From positions 33,388,133 to 33,452,132 of the forward strand of contig CM059975.1 of assembly GCA_030490835.1 (NCBI GenBank): a stretch of 64,000 nucleotides of DNA, in the 5' to 3' direction. The position numbers and the translations under genes were made by a program. This DNA is from Annona cherimola (Eukaryota; Streptophyta; Magnoliopsida; Magnoliales; Annonaceae). Numbering within the stretch: the stretch's first letter is position 1; every line of letters starts with the position of its first letter. This document shows, in pieces, positions 23,001-34,269 of this stretch. Under the pieces are notes generated by a model. It ran no database searches. It saw only the letters and a list, made by a program, of their open reading frames with translations, and was not told the DNA's origin.

Positions 23001-26000
23001 ATCCATAATAAGAATCGAGATGAAGACATCTGCCCTCTTCCAAATCATCTCATTTAATGTGTCATAAACACCAATTTTGAACCCAACGTACTGCCAAGGT
23101 CTACACCATGAGAAGATAAAAATGCATGAACCTGTCTGCCAGTAGACTGATTTAAAAACAACTGGCAGCAGCATTCCAGAACAAGACGTGCAGGGACTTT
23201 ATCAGGTTAGAGCCAGATAGAATTGACGTTGCCTATTTTAGATAAAATCTGCTCATTTTTTGAGTTGAGTTTGGTTTGTTTTAGATGTTGTGTTTGTTCG
23301 CACAGAGAAATAAAATATGAGAATAGTGCAAGGATTTAGAGCTGATAGTGAAATACTTTCAGATAACCTAGAACTCAAGGCTTGCCGGTTTATATGGGCA
23401 TTTTAGTAACGGATGCTGTGGTCACCCATAAATTGGGCAATTTATGACTAATTAATGGACGGCTCAGAAAAAATATTTTTATTTTATTTTTTTTTAATAA
23501 CTATGTAAGCCTACCAAGATCTCACCCGCTGTAAAATTTGACAATTTTTTTAATTTATTAGGCACTTTTGTTTTTTGAAAATAAAATACCAAATAAATTC
23601 ACAAATGTCAAATTTCGCAGGGGCAAGATCTAAGTGTGGTCCACGCATTTATTAGAATAATAAAATAAAAAGATTTTAGGCCACCCATAAATCACCCAAT
23701 TTACGGACAGCCGTATGGAATCAGTGCCCTTTAGTAATTACCACCTCATTACTAGCAACATTAGCACTTTTAACAGTCCATGACATCAGGGTATGTGTGC
23801 GGGGAAAAAAATTGTAAATTTCAGGGGTAGTGCAAAGTGAAAAATTTTCTGGTGCCAAGTGCAAATATGTCAAACCCTAAGAGCACCAATGCAAATAACC
23901 TGAGGGAAAACAGAGATCGGGGAAGGTGAAAATAGCATTTCTAATCTCTAGGCTAGGGGGTACCACACGATTCCAAAGTCAAAGACAAAATCATTAGTGG
24001 AGACACTTGTTTTTGCTTTATAGTTTCTGCATGATGCAGTTGGCTCCATTCCCATTCATCCACTCAGTATCATCTTTGGTGGTCATTTTTTCTAAGGTTT
24101 TCCTAGTTGTGTGGGAAACACATTAGATGGAACACCCCAAACAGCAATATTCTGCTCTTAAATGGTGGTTGAAATCAGCCTAATCAGATTCTAGAAAGAA
24201 CCATTTTTGCCTTATGTTGGCTATTTCACCCATTCCATCGTATAATGCCGCACTTGCTCAAAGTCTACACAAATCAGTGCCTGTCAAGTAGATTTCCAAA
24301 CTCAGTACTTACATTGCATTCTCAAAGCCCAAGCTGCCCAATCACTCCACTTTGGAACTGATAATCTCCTCACTGGTGTTTGTTTGTCCCTATGTTGGTG
24401 AAGGGGGTCGCTGGTGTTTGTTTGTGGGGGAGCTTTTGTCAAAATTTCTGGTTGCGGTAAGGCTATTTATTTTTGGGTTTTTGGGTATTTGATGATATGT
24501 TTGACGTAGTTCTTCTGGTTGATTCATTCATAGTTTCATTCTTGAGTTCGGAAGTCCAATGCCACAGGTCGTAAGATAGATTCAGTTAATTCTTAAGCAA
24601 TTTCCTTGTTTGGAAGTCACAGGGGTTAACTACACTGTTCAATATAGTCTCTGTTTGAGGGCAGGCAAACTGGAAATTTTTTGGAGATTGGAATTGTTTT
24701 CTTTGTTTTGATGGATCAAGTGAGATGTTTGAGAAGACTAGTTTAACTGAAAGCAATTACATTTTGACTTGAATTTTCTGTCCCCCTTACTGCCTGATTC
24801 GCTATGTTGGACTTGTTGCCAAATTTTACTGCATATTTTGGTTGACTGAATGTTTCAAATATATTAGGCTTTGACAAAGACGCCTCTAAAACTCTTGCTG
24901 AACTGAACCTTTATAGTATCTGATTAGTGCAGGAAGACCTTGATTAGGAATAACATTTTTTGAAAGGGCTTTATAGCATTTTGGACTGGGATTCTCAATG
25001 GACGGTTAATCAGACAAGGTTACAGTGGTCATTTTCAAAACTAGATCACAGGGTGCCAACACTACATGGTGATTTTTTTGCTGAACCAAGTTCTCCCACA
25101 GCAAAATCAAAGAAAGGGTATAACTACATATTCATGTCTGATAATCTCCCATAGTCAACCTGAATTATTGGTTGGCTGTTAAACATTATATTGGAAAACA
25201 ATTAAAAAATTTCCTACACGCCAGAAATCAATCTCGGTCATTGAATCCATGTTAGAAAAAGTGATTCAGAAACTGAGTCCCAAAACTTCTTGATACTTGT
25301 CTCTCCACACCTCCCAAGGTACAAGATATGAATGTCATTTATCATGTTTTTCGAAATGCCCAGAAGAAAAGCGTGTGAGCTTGATATTGGTTTCTTTTTT
25401 CTATCCTACTGCATAAACCTCCTAGAAAACTTCTAGCTTTTGCTCCTTTCTACTTTCGCAGTAATAATATATTAACCTCTTCATCTTAACTGTAGGCAGA
25501 ACTAACAACATGCAGAAGATAAGCTCACAGAGTTCCATATCCTAGGGGGAAAAAAATTACAAATAGACTTGCATTCTAAACATAAAAGCTCAATCCCCCA
25601 AAAACAAATTAAAAATCTCAAGGACCCTCTTTGATATGTCATAAGAAATGTCAGTCATGGTATAAAAAGGCAAGATAACCGCACTTCAATTGCAAGCAAA
25701 TAAGTTAATAACAAGCATCTTTCTAGTCATAAATCCACCAGGTATATAGGCAAAAAGTGCACCTAATGTGAGAACACAAGTGAATCAAAATATTGGCTTA
25801 ATGCATCCAGCTTATCTGCTAAGAACTCTAGTAAGCACTAATCCCACAAGATTAGTCAATTTTCAACAGAGAAGAACCTAAAATAATCACCTGCAGCCTC
25901 CAATTGCTTCTGAAGCTCTTTTCCCACAGCTTCATTTTCTGCCTGCAGAATGAAGAGATTATAATTTGAAGGGATATTCAGTCTGACCTCATTAAAATTA

Positions 26001-27456
26001 TAAGAAAAATGGAACCTTTTGTATAATATAAATTTGGGTAACACATTACAAAAACAAAAAGAGAATAAAGTCATATTTTAGTTTCCTGTTGCCACATGTC
26101 TAAGAAAGACTGGATTCCAAACTGCAATAATTTTATTTCAAGCTGGACTAAAGGGGGAAAAAATCACTGCATTTTAGATGCACATTTTTCTCAACAATCG
26201 GTAACATAATTACAAATACTCAGATGTGTTATTACTCTTGTGAGCTTTAAAAAAAAAGAAAAAGTATGAATCACATACCTCAAGTTCAGCAATCCTTTGC
26301 AGTTGTGCCTCTTCACCTCCCTCTGACAAGGGCAGTGCCGCAACAAGCACATCAAACTGCATAAATCATTACACCTCCATTTAGGGCATCAAAACTTTAC
26401 GCTGGCAACAATCCCTAACATTTTATTTTTTTTTTTGGATAGAGCAATCCCTGACATATTATAAGCAAGGAAATATGCAAGAATATAGGATCATGTGGAT
26501 GCTCTTAATTTGTAACAAAATTAAAAAATAAAAATCATTCAAGACTCGATATCAGGAAGCCAATGGATTTTTTAGCATTCGGTCAAGAAAAAAAAAAAAA
26601 TTGGAAGTAGATGGTGGTGGAGCTGATCTTTTCATTTACAAAAATTCTTGGTATTATGAGCAAGCAACCATCGGCAGCATGATTAACAATATAAAAATGT
26701 TTCTCAGCTGATATTTTCAAATTCTATATTTCTTATGGTTGGATTGCTTATAAGCGAAATGAAAAATTCATTGATGTGTTTGAATAGGTACAGACAAAAG
26801 AAGAACCAGGTGAATGATGATTAAAAATATAGCTCATAACGAGGAGAAAACCATTTCTGCCCCTTTAACACCTTTCCCAACGCATCCAGAAATACCACCT
26901 GTTTATTCAGTTCCAACCAGAAAACAGCAAAATGGGCACCCAACGGGGTCCATTTGGTGGCTGAAATAGACAGAAATATGGCAACATAATCTTCAAATTC
27001 GTTCCGTTCAACTTCCAACTCCTAGGCTAGAAATTGTGCGGGGCTCAAAATTTTGGATTTCAAATTCAAAAAACTAAAAATTTTAAGTCCTAGGCTTGTA
27101 ACTGAGTCGGAATACGATTTACAATTGAAATCCAAGTTAACATGCTTCCAACCACAACTCAAACATCATATTACACGACGGCATCCAAACAATTAGGAGA
27201 GTGGTGGACAGAGCATTTTCGAAATTCCAAGCTCCATAGACGTCCAAACCTGCTTTGCAGCTCGAACAAGAGCAGCACTCATGAGCTTGGGTTGTTCTGC
27301 TATGGTGGCTGCATCTTCGGAAGGGTTGGCAGGTGGTTCTGGATAATTAGGAGAAAGTCGAACAGGTGGGGCGTCTCTTTGTAGTGTCCCAAAGGTGTTG
27401 AAGGCAAGAGCTGCGATTGAGTTCACTTGCTCTTGCAGCTGAGAGATGATATCCAT
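17080..27456 (-). CDS. MED21: Mediator of RNA polymerase II transcription subunit 21 (four exons)
   Basis: Subunit of the Mediator middle module, in the nucleus, bridging transcription factors and RNA polymerase II; in yeast it forms a coiled-coil heterodimer with Med7. Exons by GT-AG and frame: 27456-27250 (69 codons), 26356-26279 (26 codons), 25942-25891 (17 codons plus 1 base), 17156-17080 (77 nt ending in TGA). They total 414 nt, giving 137 aa, the usual plant length. Recognised parts are MDIISQLQEQVN at the start, GTLQRDAPPV and NYPEPPANPSEDA, then ALPLSEGGEEAQLQRIAEL, KELQKQLEAA and the C-terminal ELKQVQELFNQAADNCLNLK. The second half is a heptad-rich coiled coil. All exons join without stop, so the gene looks functional although its third intron is 8,734 bp and full of transposons. 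The exon 4 acceptor is TTTCCAG before AACAGG. Confidence 0.95.
19385..19670. repeat. pyrimidine-rich tract in MED21 intron 3
   Basis: About 285 bp strongly biased to C and T on the plus strand (for example CTTCTTCCTCTTCCTCCCCC), followed by GGGGGGTTGGGGGAG near 19698. It could be part of a decayed LTR (the text from 19.05 kb has an LTR-like style), but no terminal repeats were found. Confidence 0.4.
20604..20893 (+). mobile_element. Tourist-like MITE, 290 bp, ATA target duplication
   Basis: Ends GGGTGTGTTTGGGA and, reverse-complemented, GAGTGTATTTGATA; flanked by ATA at 20601-20603 and 20894-20896. The core is colinear with the 12992 copy. It lies just downstream of the gypsy pol relic in MED21 intron 3. 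Confidence 0.8.
20940..22100 (-). pseudogene. Ty3/gypsy integrase and C-terminal pol relic
   Basis: Read on the minus strand, pieces of a gypsy integrase appear in order. LGLDILRPLPPSTGGRKFLM with AMYYFSK (about 21600-21700) matches the catalytic-core start. It is followed by a decayed ISDNG-like block (about 21500), VAHAQANRQTEVTN (about 21410-21450; compare H-QANGQVE), MVPAEFVIPPLRQVHFN (about 21215-21265), and a last block near 20940-20975 (EDKSRVLGI, compare the L-R-WN end motif). Stops and frameshifts break it. It is antisense-free with respect to MED21: same strand, inside intron 3. Flanking LTRs are not identified. Confidence 0.75.
23410..23729. mobile_element. 320-bp foldback MITE with 8-bp target duplication TTTAGTAA
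   Basis: TTTAGTAA occurs at 23402-23409 and 23730-23737. Between them the halves are inverted copies: ACCCATAAATTGGGCAATTTA on the left against the reverse complement GTAAATTGGGTGATTTATGG on the right, and internally AAATTTGACA-TTT with CAAGATCT on both arms. An 8-bp duplication suggests hAT; long arms also occur in Mutator-type MITEs. No ORF. Confidence 0.7.
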
Positions 27457-27535
27457 CTTCCAAGCTTTGAAGAAAATTCAGATTTCTGAAACCAACAGTT
27501 GTATCAGCAAGGGGAACAAGAATAATTTATGTATG

Positions 27536-27564
27536 TATTTATTTATTTATTTATTATTATTATA
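27536..27564 (+). repeat. (TTTA)n / (TTA)n microsatellite in the MED21 5' flank
   Basis: A short run of TTTA units followed by TTA units, about 80 bp upstream of the MED21 start codon. Confidence 0.8.
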
Positions 27565-27799
27565 ACTATTAATGAGAAAGAGATTCAAGCGTGCCTCTGA
27601 AAATGGGGTTCGAGAAAATGAAATCAAGACCGATAAGAGTGAAGCTGCGCTTGCATCGACGGGGAAAAAATTGAAGAAAACCATAAAACCGAAAACGTAA
27701 ACAGAAGTGGCGGCTGGATCGTCAGCCTGCGATGAGATCAAGCCCCGGCGCAAGGGCCTCTCTGGCCCGCGTTTCTAAGGTAAGGCGCACGGCCTGTTT

Positions 27800-27930
27800 C
27801 ATGCATGCATATCCATTCCGAACACGCCAGGCATGCGGCATCTCACCCATACTAAACACATTTTAAAATAAATTAACTCCAAAAATACCGTTATCTGGTT
27901 CAACGTCCACACTTGAAGGTTAAGTATCAA
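27800..27930. repeat. fragment shared with the LTR-like element at 58.6 kb
   Basis: Text from CATGCATATCCATTCC through CATCTCACCCATACTAAA and ATTAACTCCAAAAATACCG to GTTAAGTATCAAATATTT recurs at about 58590-58715 with few differences. At 58.6 kb it lies inside the ~2.8-kb LTR-like insertion, so this is probably an LTR fragment near the MED21 promoter. Confidence 0.65.
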
Positions 27931-28340
27931 ATATTTGTAATTTTAATGTTTAAATCGATTATAAAAAATTTATAAGGTTTCATAAGTTTGATTTGTAATA
28001 CGATATGGAAAAAATATGACATTTTAAGTAAGATTCCAATTTAATGATGTATTTAGGAAGCGATAAATCTTTTGGATGAAAAATTTTTAATAAAAAACTT
28101 GTTAAAATAAATTAACTCCAAAAATACCGTTATCTGGTTCAACGTCCACACTTGAAGGTTAAGTATCAAATATTTGTAATTTTAATGTTTAAATCGATTA
28201 TAAAAAATTTATAAGGTTTCATAAGTTTGATTTGTAATACGATATGGAAAAAATATGACATTTTAAGTAAGATTCCAATTTAATGATGTATTTAGGAAGC
28301 GATAAATCTTTTGGATGAAAAATTTTTAATAAAAAACTTG
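27863..28340 (+). repeat. exact tandem duplication, 2 x 239 bp
   Basis: Bases 27863-28101 and 28102-28340 read the same by eye over the whole 239-bp unit. The unit joins an LTR-like fragment (left) to the first ~55 bp of a Tourist-like MITE (GATGTATTTAGGAAGCGATA). The absence of visible differences implies a recent duplication or an assembly artefact. Confidence 0.9.
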
Positions 28341-28500
28341 TTGAATTAAAAGAAAATGATGTAATATAATAAAGGTAATGATTAGGAGTGAAGAGACCAA
28401 AATTAAAATAGTTAGGTTAGTTATGTGAGCAGTCGTATAAAAATGATTGAAAAGTATGATACTTATATAGGAAAATGTAAAAAAAAATTAACAAATAATA
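28284..28500 (+). mobile_element. Tourist-like MITE, truncated
   Basis: Starts GATGTATTTAGGAAG and carries the family core (AAAGAAAATGATGTAATATA, AATTAAAATAGTTAGG, AAATGATTGAAAAGTATGAT). It breaks off at the LINE fragment at about 28.5 kb. Its first part is duplicated at 28045-28101. Confidence 0.65.
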
Positions 28501-28509
28501 TATTTGTAG

Positions 28510-29060
28510 AAAGTATAGAAATTTGTGGGATGGCTATTCATCACTACCTTCAGCAGCATCCTGGATATAGAGATGAGCAGTCCCATTTTCATTTAATAGA
28601 AGAAGATCTTTACAGTGAGTTGCAAAGATGCAAAAGGAAAGTTATCCCACCAGGTGATCATATTACTATCCTATTGAAGAACAAAATGTATAATATTATG
28701 TGCGGCAACATTTCCAACTCTGGAAACGTGGGTAAAAGCACATCTGTTGAAGTTCAGGCTTAGCCTCTTGATTATATCAATTAATCGCCCAACTGATGAT
28801 AATATCTTTGCATGGTCTGTCAACATGTTGACGAGTATGAGTGAGTCACTTTCACAAATGATATTCCTATATTCCATCTCATTCAACTATTCAATACTCG
28901 ATAACATACTATAAGCTTCCAACTATACCTTTCCATTTCCAACCTTTCACTGCTACTAAGTCACCTTCTGAATTTCTAAGTACCGCATCTGCACCACATA
29001 AACCTTCTTTATACTTCATTCCTGCATCCACATTTAGTTTAACACACCCCTGTGAAGGTG
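28510..29060 (-). pseudogene. LINE RNase H fragment
   Basis: On the minus strand, a start near 29050 reads LNVDAGMKYKEG, then AVLRNSEGDLVAV. An open stretch (28886-28671) contains ICESDSLILVNML and FTHVSRVGNVAAHNI, the order of the plant LINE RNase H (RVT_3): N-D-A, ESD, R-GN-AAH. Stops near 28905 show it is dead. Only the 3' end of a LINE is present, consistent with 5' truncation. Confidence 0.75.
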
Positions 29061-29218
29061 TTTGCGATATTTTTTTTTAATTTTACCAAATAAATCTTAA
29101 ATAATAAAAGTTTATGGAAAATTTTCCGCTTATCCACAACATTTAACTAATATTCCTCTTGTATTTATAATATTTCAAAAATTTCTGACACACCTAAAAT
29201 ATTTAACCCATAACTTGT

Positions 29219-29503
29219 GGTGTGTTTTGTAAGTGCTAAAACTTTTAATAAAAATTTATCGTATAAAAATTTTTAAAATATAAGAAAATGATATAGTATG
29301 ATAAGTATAATGCTAAGGGGTAAAGAAAATAAAGTTAAAATAAATAGATTTGTTGTATGAATAGTTGTGTAGAAATAATTAAAAAGTAAAGTAGTATAGG
29401 AAGATGTGAAAATAATTAAAAAATATAATAACTATAAAGAGTGAAGAGTTTTAGATCGAAAATTTTTAATATTAAAATTTTTTGGGATAAACGAATACAA
29501 CTT
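29219..29503 (+). mobile_element. Tourist-like MITE, diverged
   Basis: Starts GGTGTGTTTTGTAAGTGCTA and has the family core (AAGAAAATGATATAGTATGA, AAGTTAAAATAAATAGAT, AGGAAGATGTGAAAATAATT). The right end is eroded near ATAAACGAATACAA. Confidence 0.65.
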
Positions 29504-29940
29504 TAAGTTTCACATAATCACTTTGGTGTAGCACTGAAGCTCAAACAAAACATTTCCAATTTCGGATTTAGGTGGAAACCTTCCCGGAATTATTGTTCAA
29601 AATTAATTTAGCAAATAATATAAGTAGATACTTGTCGAGACCTAAGATTAGTAGAAAAGACAATTAAAGTATTTATCACTTTTATATTTCATGTGTTTTT
29701 ATCTTAATTTAGCAAAGGCAATTTGATTTTAAAAAAAAAATTCGAAAAATTTACATGAAAAAATAATAAAAAAAAGGTTAATCGTGAGAATAAATTTAGT
29801 GCGTTATTATTTTTGAAAGCCATGACTTGTATAGAATAGTTAGAAATATAGAAATTTGATTAACCCTTTTCCTAATAAATGCACCTTTTTTTATTGGTAT
29901 TATAGATTATGACATCTGACATAACATATTAAGCTCATTT

Positions 29941-30050
29941 ACCTAGAAAATAATAGACTCCGACTTATCCTGAAGGGAGATTATATCAGGCTTATTGACC
30001 TAGAAGACGATAGACTCCTGCCTATCCGAAGGGAGATAACAACCTCACAA
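29941..30050 (+). repeat. two tandem 57-bp units
   Basis: ACCTAGAAAATAATAGACTC at 29941 recurs as ACCTAGAAGACGATAGACTC at 29998, each followed by a TATCC-GAAGGGAGAT block. Function unknown. Confidence 0.7.
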
Positions 30051-30975
30051 CCTCCCATCTATCGCAAAGAAAAACAACCAGCCCAGGGACCAAATTTTTT
30101 TGTCCATGGCATGGTTCGAACCCCGACCCCTGCCCACGACTGCCCTAATTGTGGCTGCCATGAAATCCGTCTTATTTTTAGATGGTCTTATTTTGAGCAA
30201 ATAATAATTACTTGGCATTAAAAATTTTCTTTTCTTTACTTCCTTGATCACCAGCAGAGCTGAACATCGGATGACTAGGCAGAAGAGCGACTCCGGATTG
30301 CAGGATTAGCAGCCTATCATATAATAGGGACAGAGTCAGCAGACATAGCATGAGTTCATCATACTATGATCATGACCATGTCATGAATCATGATCGCCTG
30401 CTAAGGATCCCATTTTGTTCAAAATAATAGTAAGTACAAATGATTTGATATTATTATTTCTTTCAATAACATAAAAAGTTATATCAAGTGAAAACTCAAA
30501 AAGTGGTCAACAAAAGAAAAAATGATACAATTTTATGAATTTTAACTGACAAAGTAATATTGAATATGATGAAAGAATTAAATTATATAAACCCATCGTC
30601 TTAAGCATCAGATAAAGCATCATTACTACAGTTCAACAGTTTCGAACAATTAGATTTACTCCTAAAAGCCTGAGGCGGCAGCAGAGAGAGGTGCTGTGAG
30701 GCCTCTCCAAAGACATCTATAGCGCGGCGACAAAACGGCCATATTTAAATAACTGGAAGAAAATTACTATAGGAAATATAATATGAGATACAAGATTTTA
30801 GCTTTTGTCCATTGTTTTCTGTTAGTTTCTATAAGGTATGTCCAACACTACAATCTCAGTCAGTAATTGCAGTTAGCAAAGCCGGGGCAACCCTTCCATT
30901 CCAGGGCCGTTCTTTTACGCCCCCCTCTTGTTCTTAGGCAATACCAAGCCTCTAGCAAATGCCAAGATCAACGAA

Positions 30976-32439
30976 TCAAATGGTATCCTTTGGAGTAAAG
31001 GCTGGTGGACTTGGATTAGGAAGTTCGTGGTCTACAGCTTCATAAGGACCCATGGGGTGATTAGACATGAAACCAAAGTGTAAATCAGTCATTATAGGCA
31101 CCTCAACAGCACCAGCCCCGGTGGATGAACTTGCTGAAAAATGGCCCCCCTCCTCCAGAATATTGGCATTGGGGTGCATTACCTCTTGCATTCCAGACAA
31201 AGGCAAGTGACCCAATGGAGAATCCTTCTTTTCTAAGAACATCTCAAGCGACTGGCTGGCTGGCAGAAAAGGTTCCGCAGCAGGCGGAAATGTGCAATCG
31301 AGTCCAGTGGAAGGCCCAACTTTCAATGTGGCATCTGGAATTGTAGCTGTAAAACCATGGCTTTGGACTTGGGGTGGAAGTGTGCAATTGACACTGGTGG
31401 AAGGCCCAACTTTCAATGAGGCATCTGGAATTGCAGGTGTGAAACCATGGCTGTGGAATCCAGCAGGCAGCTGTTCTGTGGGAAGTGGAAGTTCTTTCCC
31501 AGGCTCGCTTCCCAGCCGAATCTCAACTGATGGTTCAGTTTCAGCTTTTAATTTGATATCTTCATCTGCAGCTGCACCATTGGGAAATCCTGACGGGATT
31601 GTTGTCATGTTGTCAGCCTGAATTGGTGCTATGTTCTCTGCCGCTGCTGGCTCTTCAGTTTTGGAATGAGTCTTAACTTCGGATGGTGAAGCTTGTGCTG
31701 CAACTGAAGGAACAGGATAATAAGGCAAAAGGATAACCCCGTTCTTGGTTATATGATCTGATTTTCGTCTCCCAGTCCTTGAAGTAGGTGCCATCTGGGG
31801 AGTAGTCCGAACTGCCTGCTCAGTACTATCTGGTGGCCCTTTTGAAAGGGTAGATGCAGTCTTAGTTTTATCCTTGAGTTGTGAGGAACTTGGCTGTGAA
31901 GCCTGAGGAAAAGTCTGGTTGGTCTCAATCTGCGCCACTCTCAAAGATTCTTGTGGTTGAAGAACAGTAACATCACACTCGTGAAGATTGGTTGGCAGTT
32001 CATAACTCACTTCCTTTCGTCCAGTAATGGGAGGTGCTTGACTGAGTGGCCTTGCAGGAATTGGAAGGGGAATTTCGCTTCTCTTAAACATTTTCACATG
32101 TGGTGCAACATCATTTTCAGCAGAAATAGGAACAGACAGTCTTGGATCAAACACTATACCTCTCATGAAAGTATCAGTGTTCCCAACTTTCACAGTCAGC
32201 AAATATCCAGCATCAAATGACCCATCTAGAATGCCTGAAACCATCTGACCAACAAAGGCATTGTCATCGATTGCAGTGGCATCAATCTTGTCATGTCGGT
32301 TTTTCTTTGCTCCATCAGATACTAGTAAGCCCGATGAATTCTCACCATGAGACAAACTTTCATCTTTCCGAGGACGACCACGCCTGCGTTTAATTGGGAG
32401 GGTGCTTTCTGGAGCATGCCCTGGAGTCTCTTCAGTCAT
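30976..32439 (-). CDS. AT-hook DNA-binding protein, 487 aa, single coding exon
   Basis: A 488-codon reading frame from the first ATG (32439) to TGA (30976-30978). Residues 17-25 read KRRRGRPRK, a canonical AT-hook (GRP core) that binds the minor groove of AT-rich DNA, and the run can also serve as a nuclear signal. Residues ~62-125 (VGQMVSGILDGSFDAGYLL, VGNTDTFMRGIVFDP, NDVAPHVKMFKR) match a conserved block I know from plant AT-hook proteins of unknown exact role. The rest is low-complexity, rich in P, S, T and Q, probably disordered. Near the C-terminal third two ~30-residue repeats stand side by side (SHGFTPAIPDASLKVGPST and SHGFTATIPDATLKVGPST), encoded by a 90-bp tandem duplication. Likely a nuclear chromatin-associated regulator; targets unknown. 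Upstream in frame there is a non-ATG extension only, so the ATG is preferred. Confidence 0.9.
   Translation of the reverse strand: MTEETPGHAPESTLPIKRRRGRPRKDESLSHGENSSGLLVSDGAKKNRHDKIDATAIDDNAFVGQMVSGILDGSFDAGYLLTVKVGNTDTFMRGIVFDPRLSVPISAENDVAPHVKMFKRSEIPLPIPARPLSQAPPITGRKEVSYELPTNLHECDVTVLQPQESLRVAQIETNQTFPQASQPSSSQLKDKTKTASTLSKGPPDSTEQAVRTTPQMAPTSRTGRRKSDHITKNGVILLPYYPVPSVAAQASPSEVKTHSKTEEPAAAENIAPIQADNMTTIPSGFPNGAAADEDIKLKAETEPSVEIRLGSEPGKELPLPTEQLPAGFHSHGFTPAIPDASLKVGPSTSVNCTLPPQVQSHGFTATIPDATLKVGPSTGLDCTFPPAAEPFLPASQSLEMFLEKKDSPLGHLPLSGMQEVMHPNANILEEGGHFSASSSTGAGAVEVPIMTDLHFGFMSNHPMGPYEAVDHELPNPSPPAFTPKDTI
31282..31460 (-). repeat. 90-bp in-frame tandem duplication inside the AT-hook gene
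   Basis: GGAAGGCCCAACTTTCAATG at 31309 recurs at 31399, and surrounding sequence repeats with the same 90-bp period (CATCTGGAATTG-AG-TGT-AAACCATGGCT). The duplication keeps the frame and adds 30 residues. Confidence 0.85.
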
Positions 32440-34242
32440 CTTTTGAAAGCTGATTGGACTCAATCAGCTTGCCTCCAAATCATACAAACATTTGCTGTAG
32501 GAGACAAAGTATATTTCTTGTGAGTTGTGATTACCACAGTGACAAACAACAAACACAATAAAGAGAAAAGTTTGTCATAGGATAATGAACATACTAAAAT
32601 TATATTCATCACTGATTCTGAAATATCTTGTGACAAATATATCAACCATAAAAATGGCAGCATGCCAAGAAGAAAAATGCCTTCAGTCGTATGAATTTTT
32701 TGGCACCTTCCCTAATGGTTCCAGCTTGATATAAGAAGGCTGGAATCCTCTGCATGTCAGTATGGCTTGAACATGCATAGAGACTTACATCTATTTATTG
32801 GTGTCCTTAAAGGAGAAAACATGCTAAACCTTTCTGTTTCTCAAGTTTAGAAAGATGCCATCTAAATTCATTTCATAGGAAAAAAGGATTTCCAAGGCCT
32901 TTAGCGAAGTGGATGAATTTAAATGAGTGAAATTTTTTGGCCATCATATTAAAGGCTAGAATCTTTTCAAGTAATCACATAACAAACATAAAATGCCTGC
33001 AGATGAAATCTATATATCAGAGCCCTGAAGCCTGAAGGGACACAGCATCTCACAACTCTCCATCTCTCAAATACAAAAAGATGCCACTAACAAATATCTC
33101 ATTAGAAAAATGGTTCTGCATGGATGCAGGAACATCTATGCAGTGTCATTCCACCCATCAGTTTATATAACTCACTTTCATGTAAAATGGACTTCAAAAC
33201 TAGAGTAGACCAATTTCCAAGAACAAAAACGAAAATTCGAAGGCTTCCTCTAAAATGCAATAATGGACCCATTTGACTATTTTTGGTTTGATACTCAGGT
33301 TAAACAGGGAATCTAAATCATGGAGAAGTCATACACCACATGCATAATGGCAGATCTCATATAACCCATTAGACCTTACTCAAAGGAAAAAGGATAATAA
33401 GGCAATCACTTCTTCAGCCGAAGCCAAATGCACTGTACATGATAGTTAGAATTAGATCCTAACTACCAATCACTCAACTATTTAGTTGCATTATGGGGTG
33501 GTTCACACTGCAAAACACCTAACAGACACAACCATCCACATATCACTGTGAAAAGAGTCGCTCTTCCACAGAGAAAATTTTCCCGTGTATTAGCCCGGAT
33601 CAGTCAGTGAGCTGTGTCTACATTTCAATCATGATTGTTAGGGTTATAATCCTTCGATCATCTTAGTGAATTGTCTTCTATTTTAAATTTTTGTTTTATG
33701 AAAATACAAACCAATAATAATGTTTGCTCCTAGATGGTTTGGAATTAAGTTTCCAATGTGTGTGCTTTTTAAAATCTTAAATAAATGTATGCTCTTGAAT
33801 ATTATAATTTTTCTGGATTTTATGAGATAGACTTTTAGAAAGGTAACTGGTTGCACTAGATCATAACCCATCATCTTAAGCTTGAGTGAATAAGAAGAAG
33901 GCGACAGGAAATTTCCATTCCCCATTTTCCATTGGGTGAATCAATCTCCATCAAAACCCAAATCAACAAGACCAGCCAGAAAAACCAACAAGACGAAATA
34001 GGCAGATCGTTGATCTCTCCCCTCCTCCACTGTGCCCCAATGAAGAGTGCCAAACCTAGGATCTTGGGGGAAAAAGCTTACATGAGGGGCCATATTATTA
34101 TTTGAGGAGGTGTGGCCGATTTTCAAGAGGTTGCAATCACCCCCACCCAACTCCATGTAGATCTGCATATGCCCATGAAATGGTTGACATGGAGCCTTCT
34201 TTTCTTTCAGCGCACGTGTGTTGTACTTTTTGGCATCATTAA

Positions 34243-34269
34243 AAAAATAATAATAATAATAATAATAAT
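34243..34269 (+). repeat. (AAT)n microsatellite
   Basis: About eight AAT/ATA units in a row. Confidence 0.9.

Larger units (their letters stand above)
17157..25890 (-). other. MED21 intron 3, 8,734 bp, transposon-loaded
   Basis: Begins GTGATT after exon 3 and ends TTTCCAG before the last exon. It contains a CT-rich tract (19385-19670), a Tourist-like MITE, a decayed Ty3/gypsy integrase region on the minus strand, and a 320-bp MITE with an 8-bp target duplication. The rest (17.2-19.0 kb, 22.5-23.4 kb, 23.8-25.9 kb) holds no gene I can support. Confidence 0.85.

Noticed and set aside
24000..25160. Possible gene or LTR in MED21 intron 3 (less AT-rich text, repeat of CTGGTGTTTGTTTG at 24375 and 24411)
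   Set aside because: No domain, splice-consistent frame or terminal repeats could be supported by eye.
30060..30180. GGTTCGAACCCC, like a tRNA B box, suggesting a SINE
   Set aside because: No A box at the right spacing on either strand, no poly(A) tail or target duplication.
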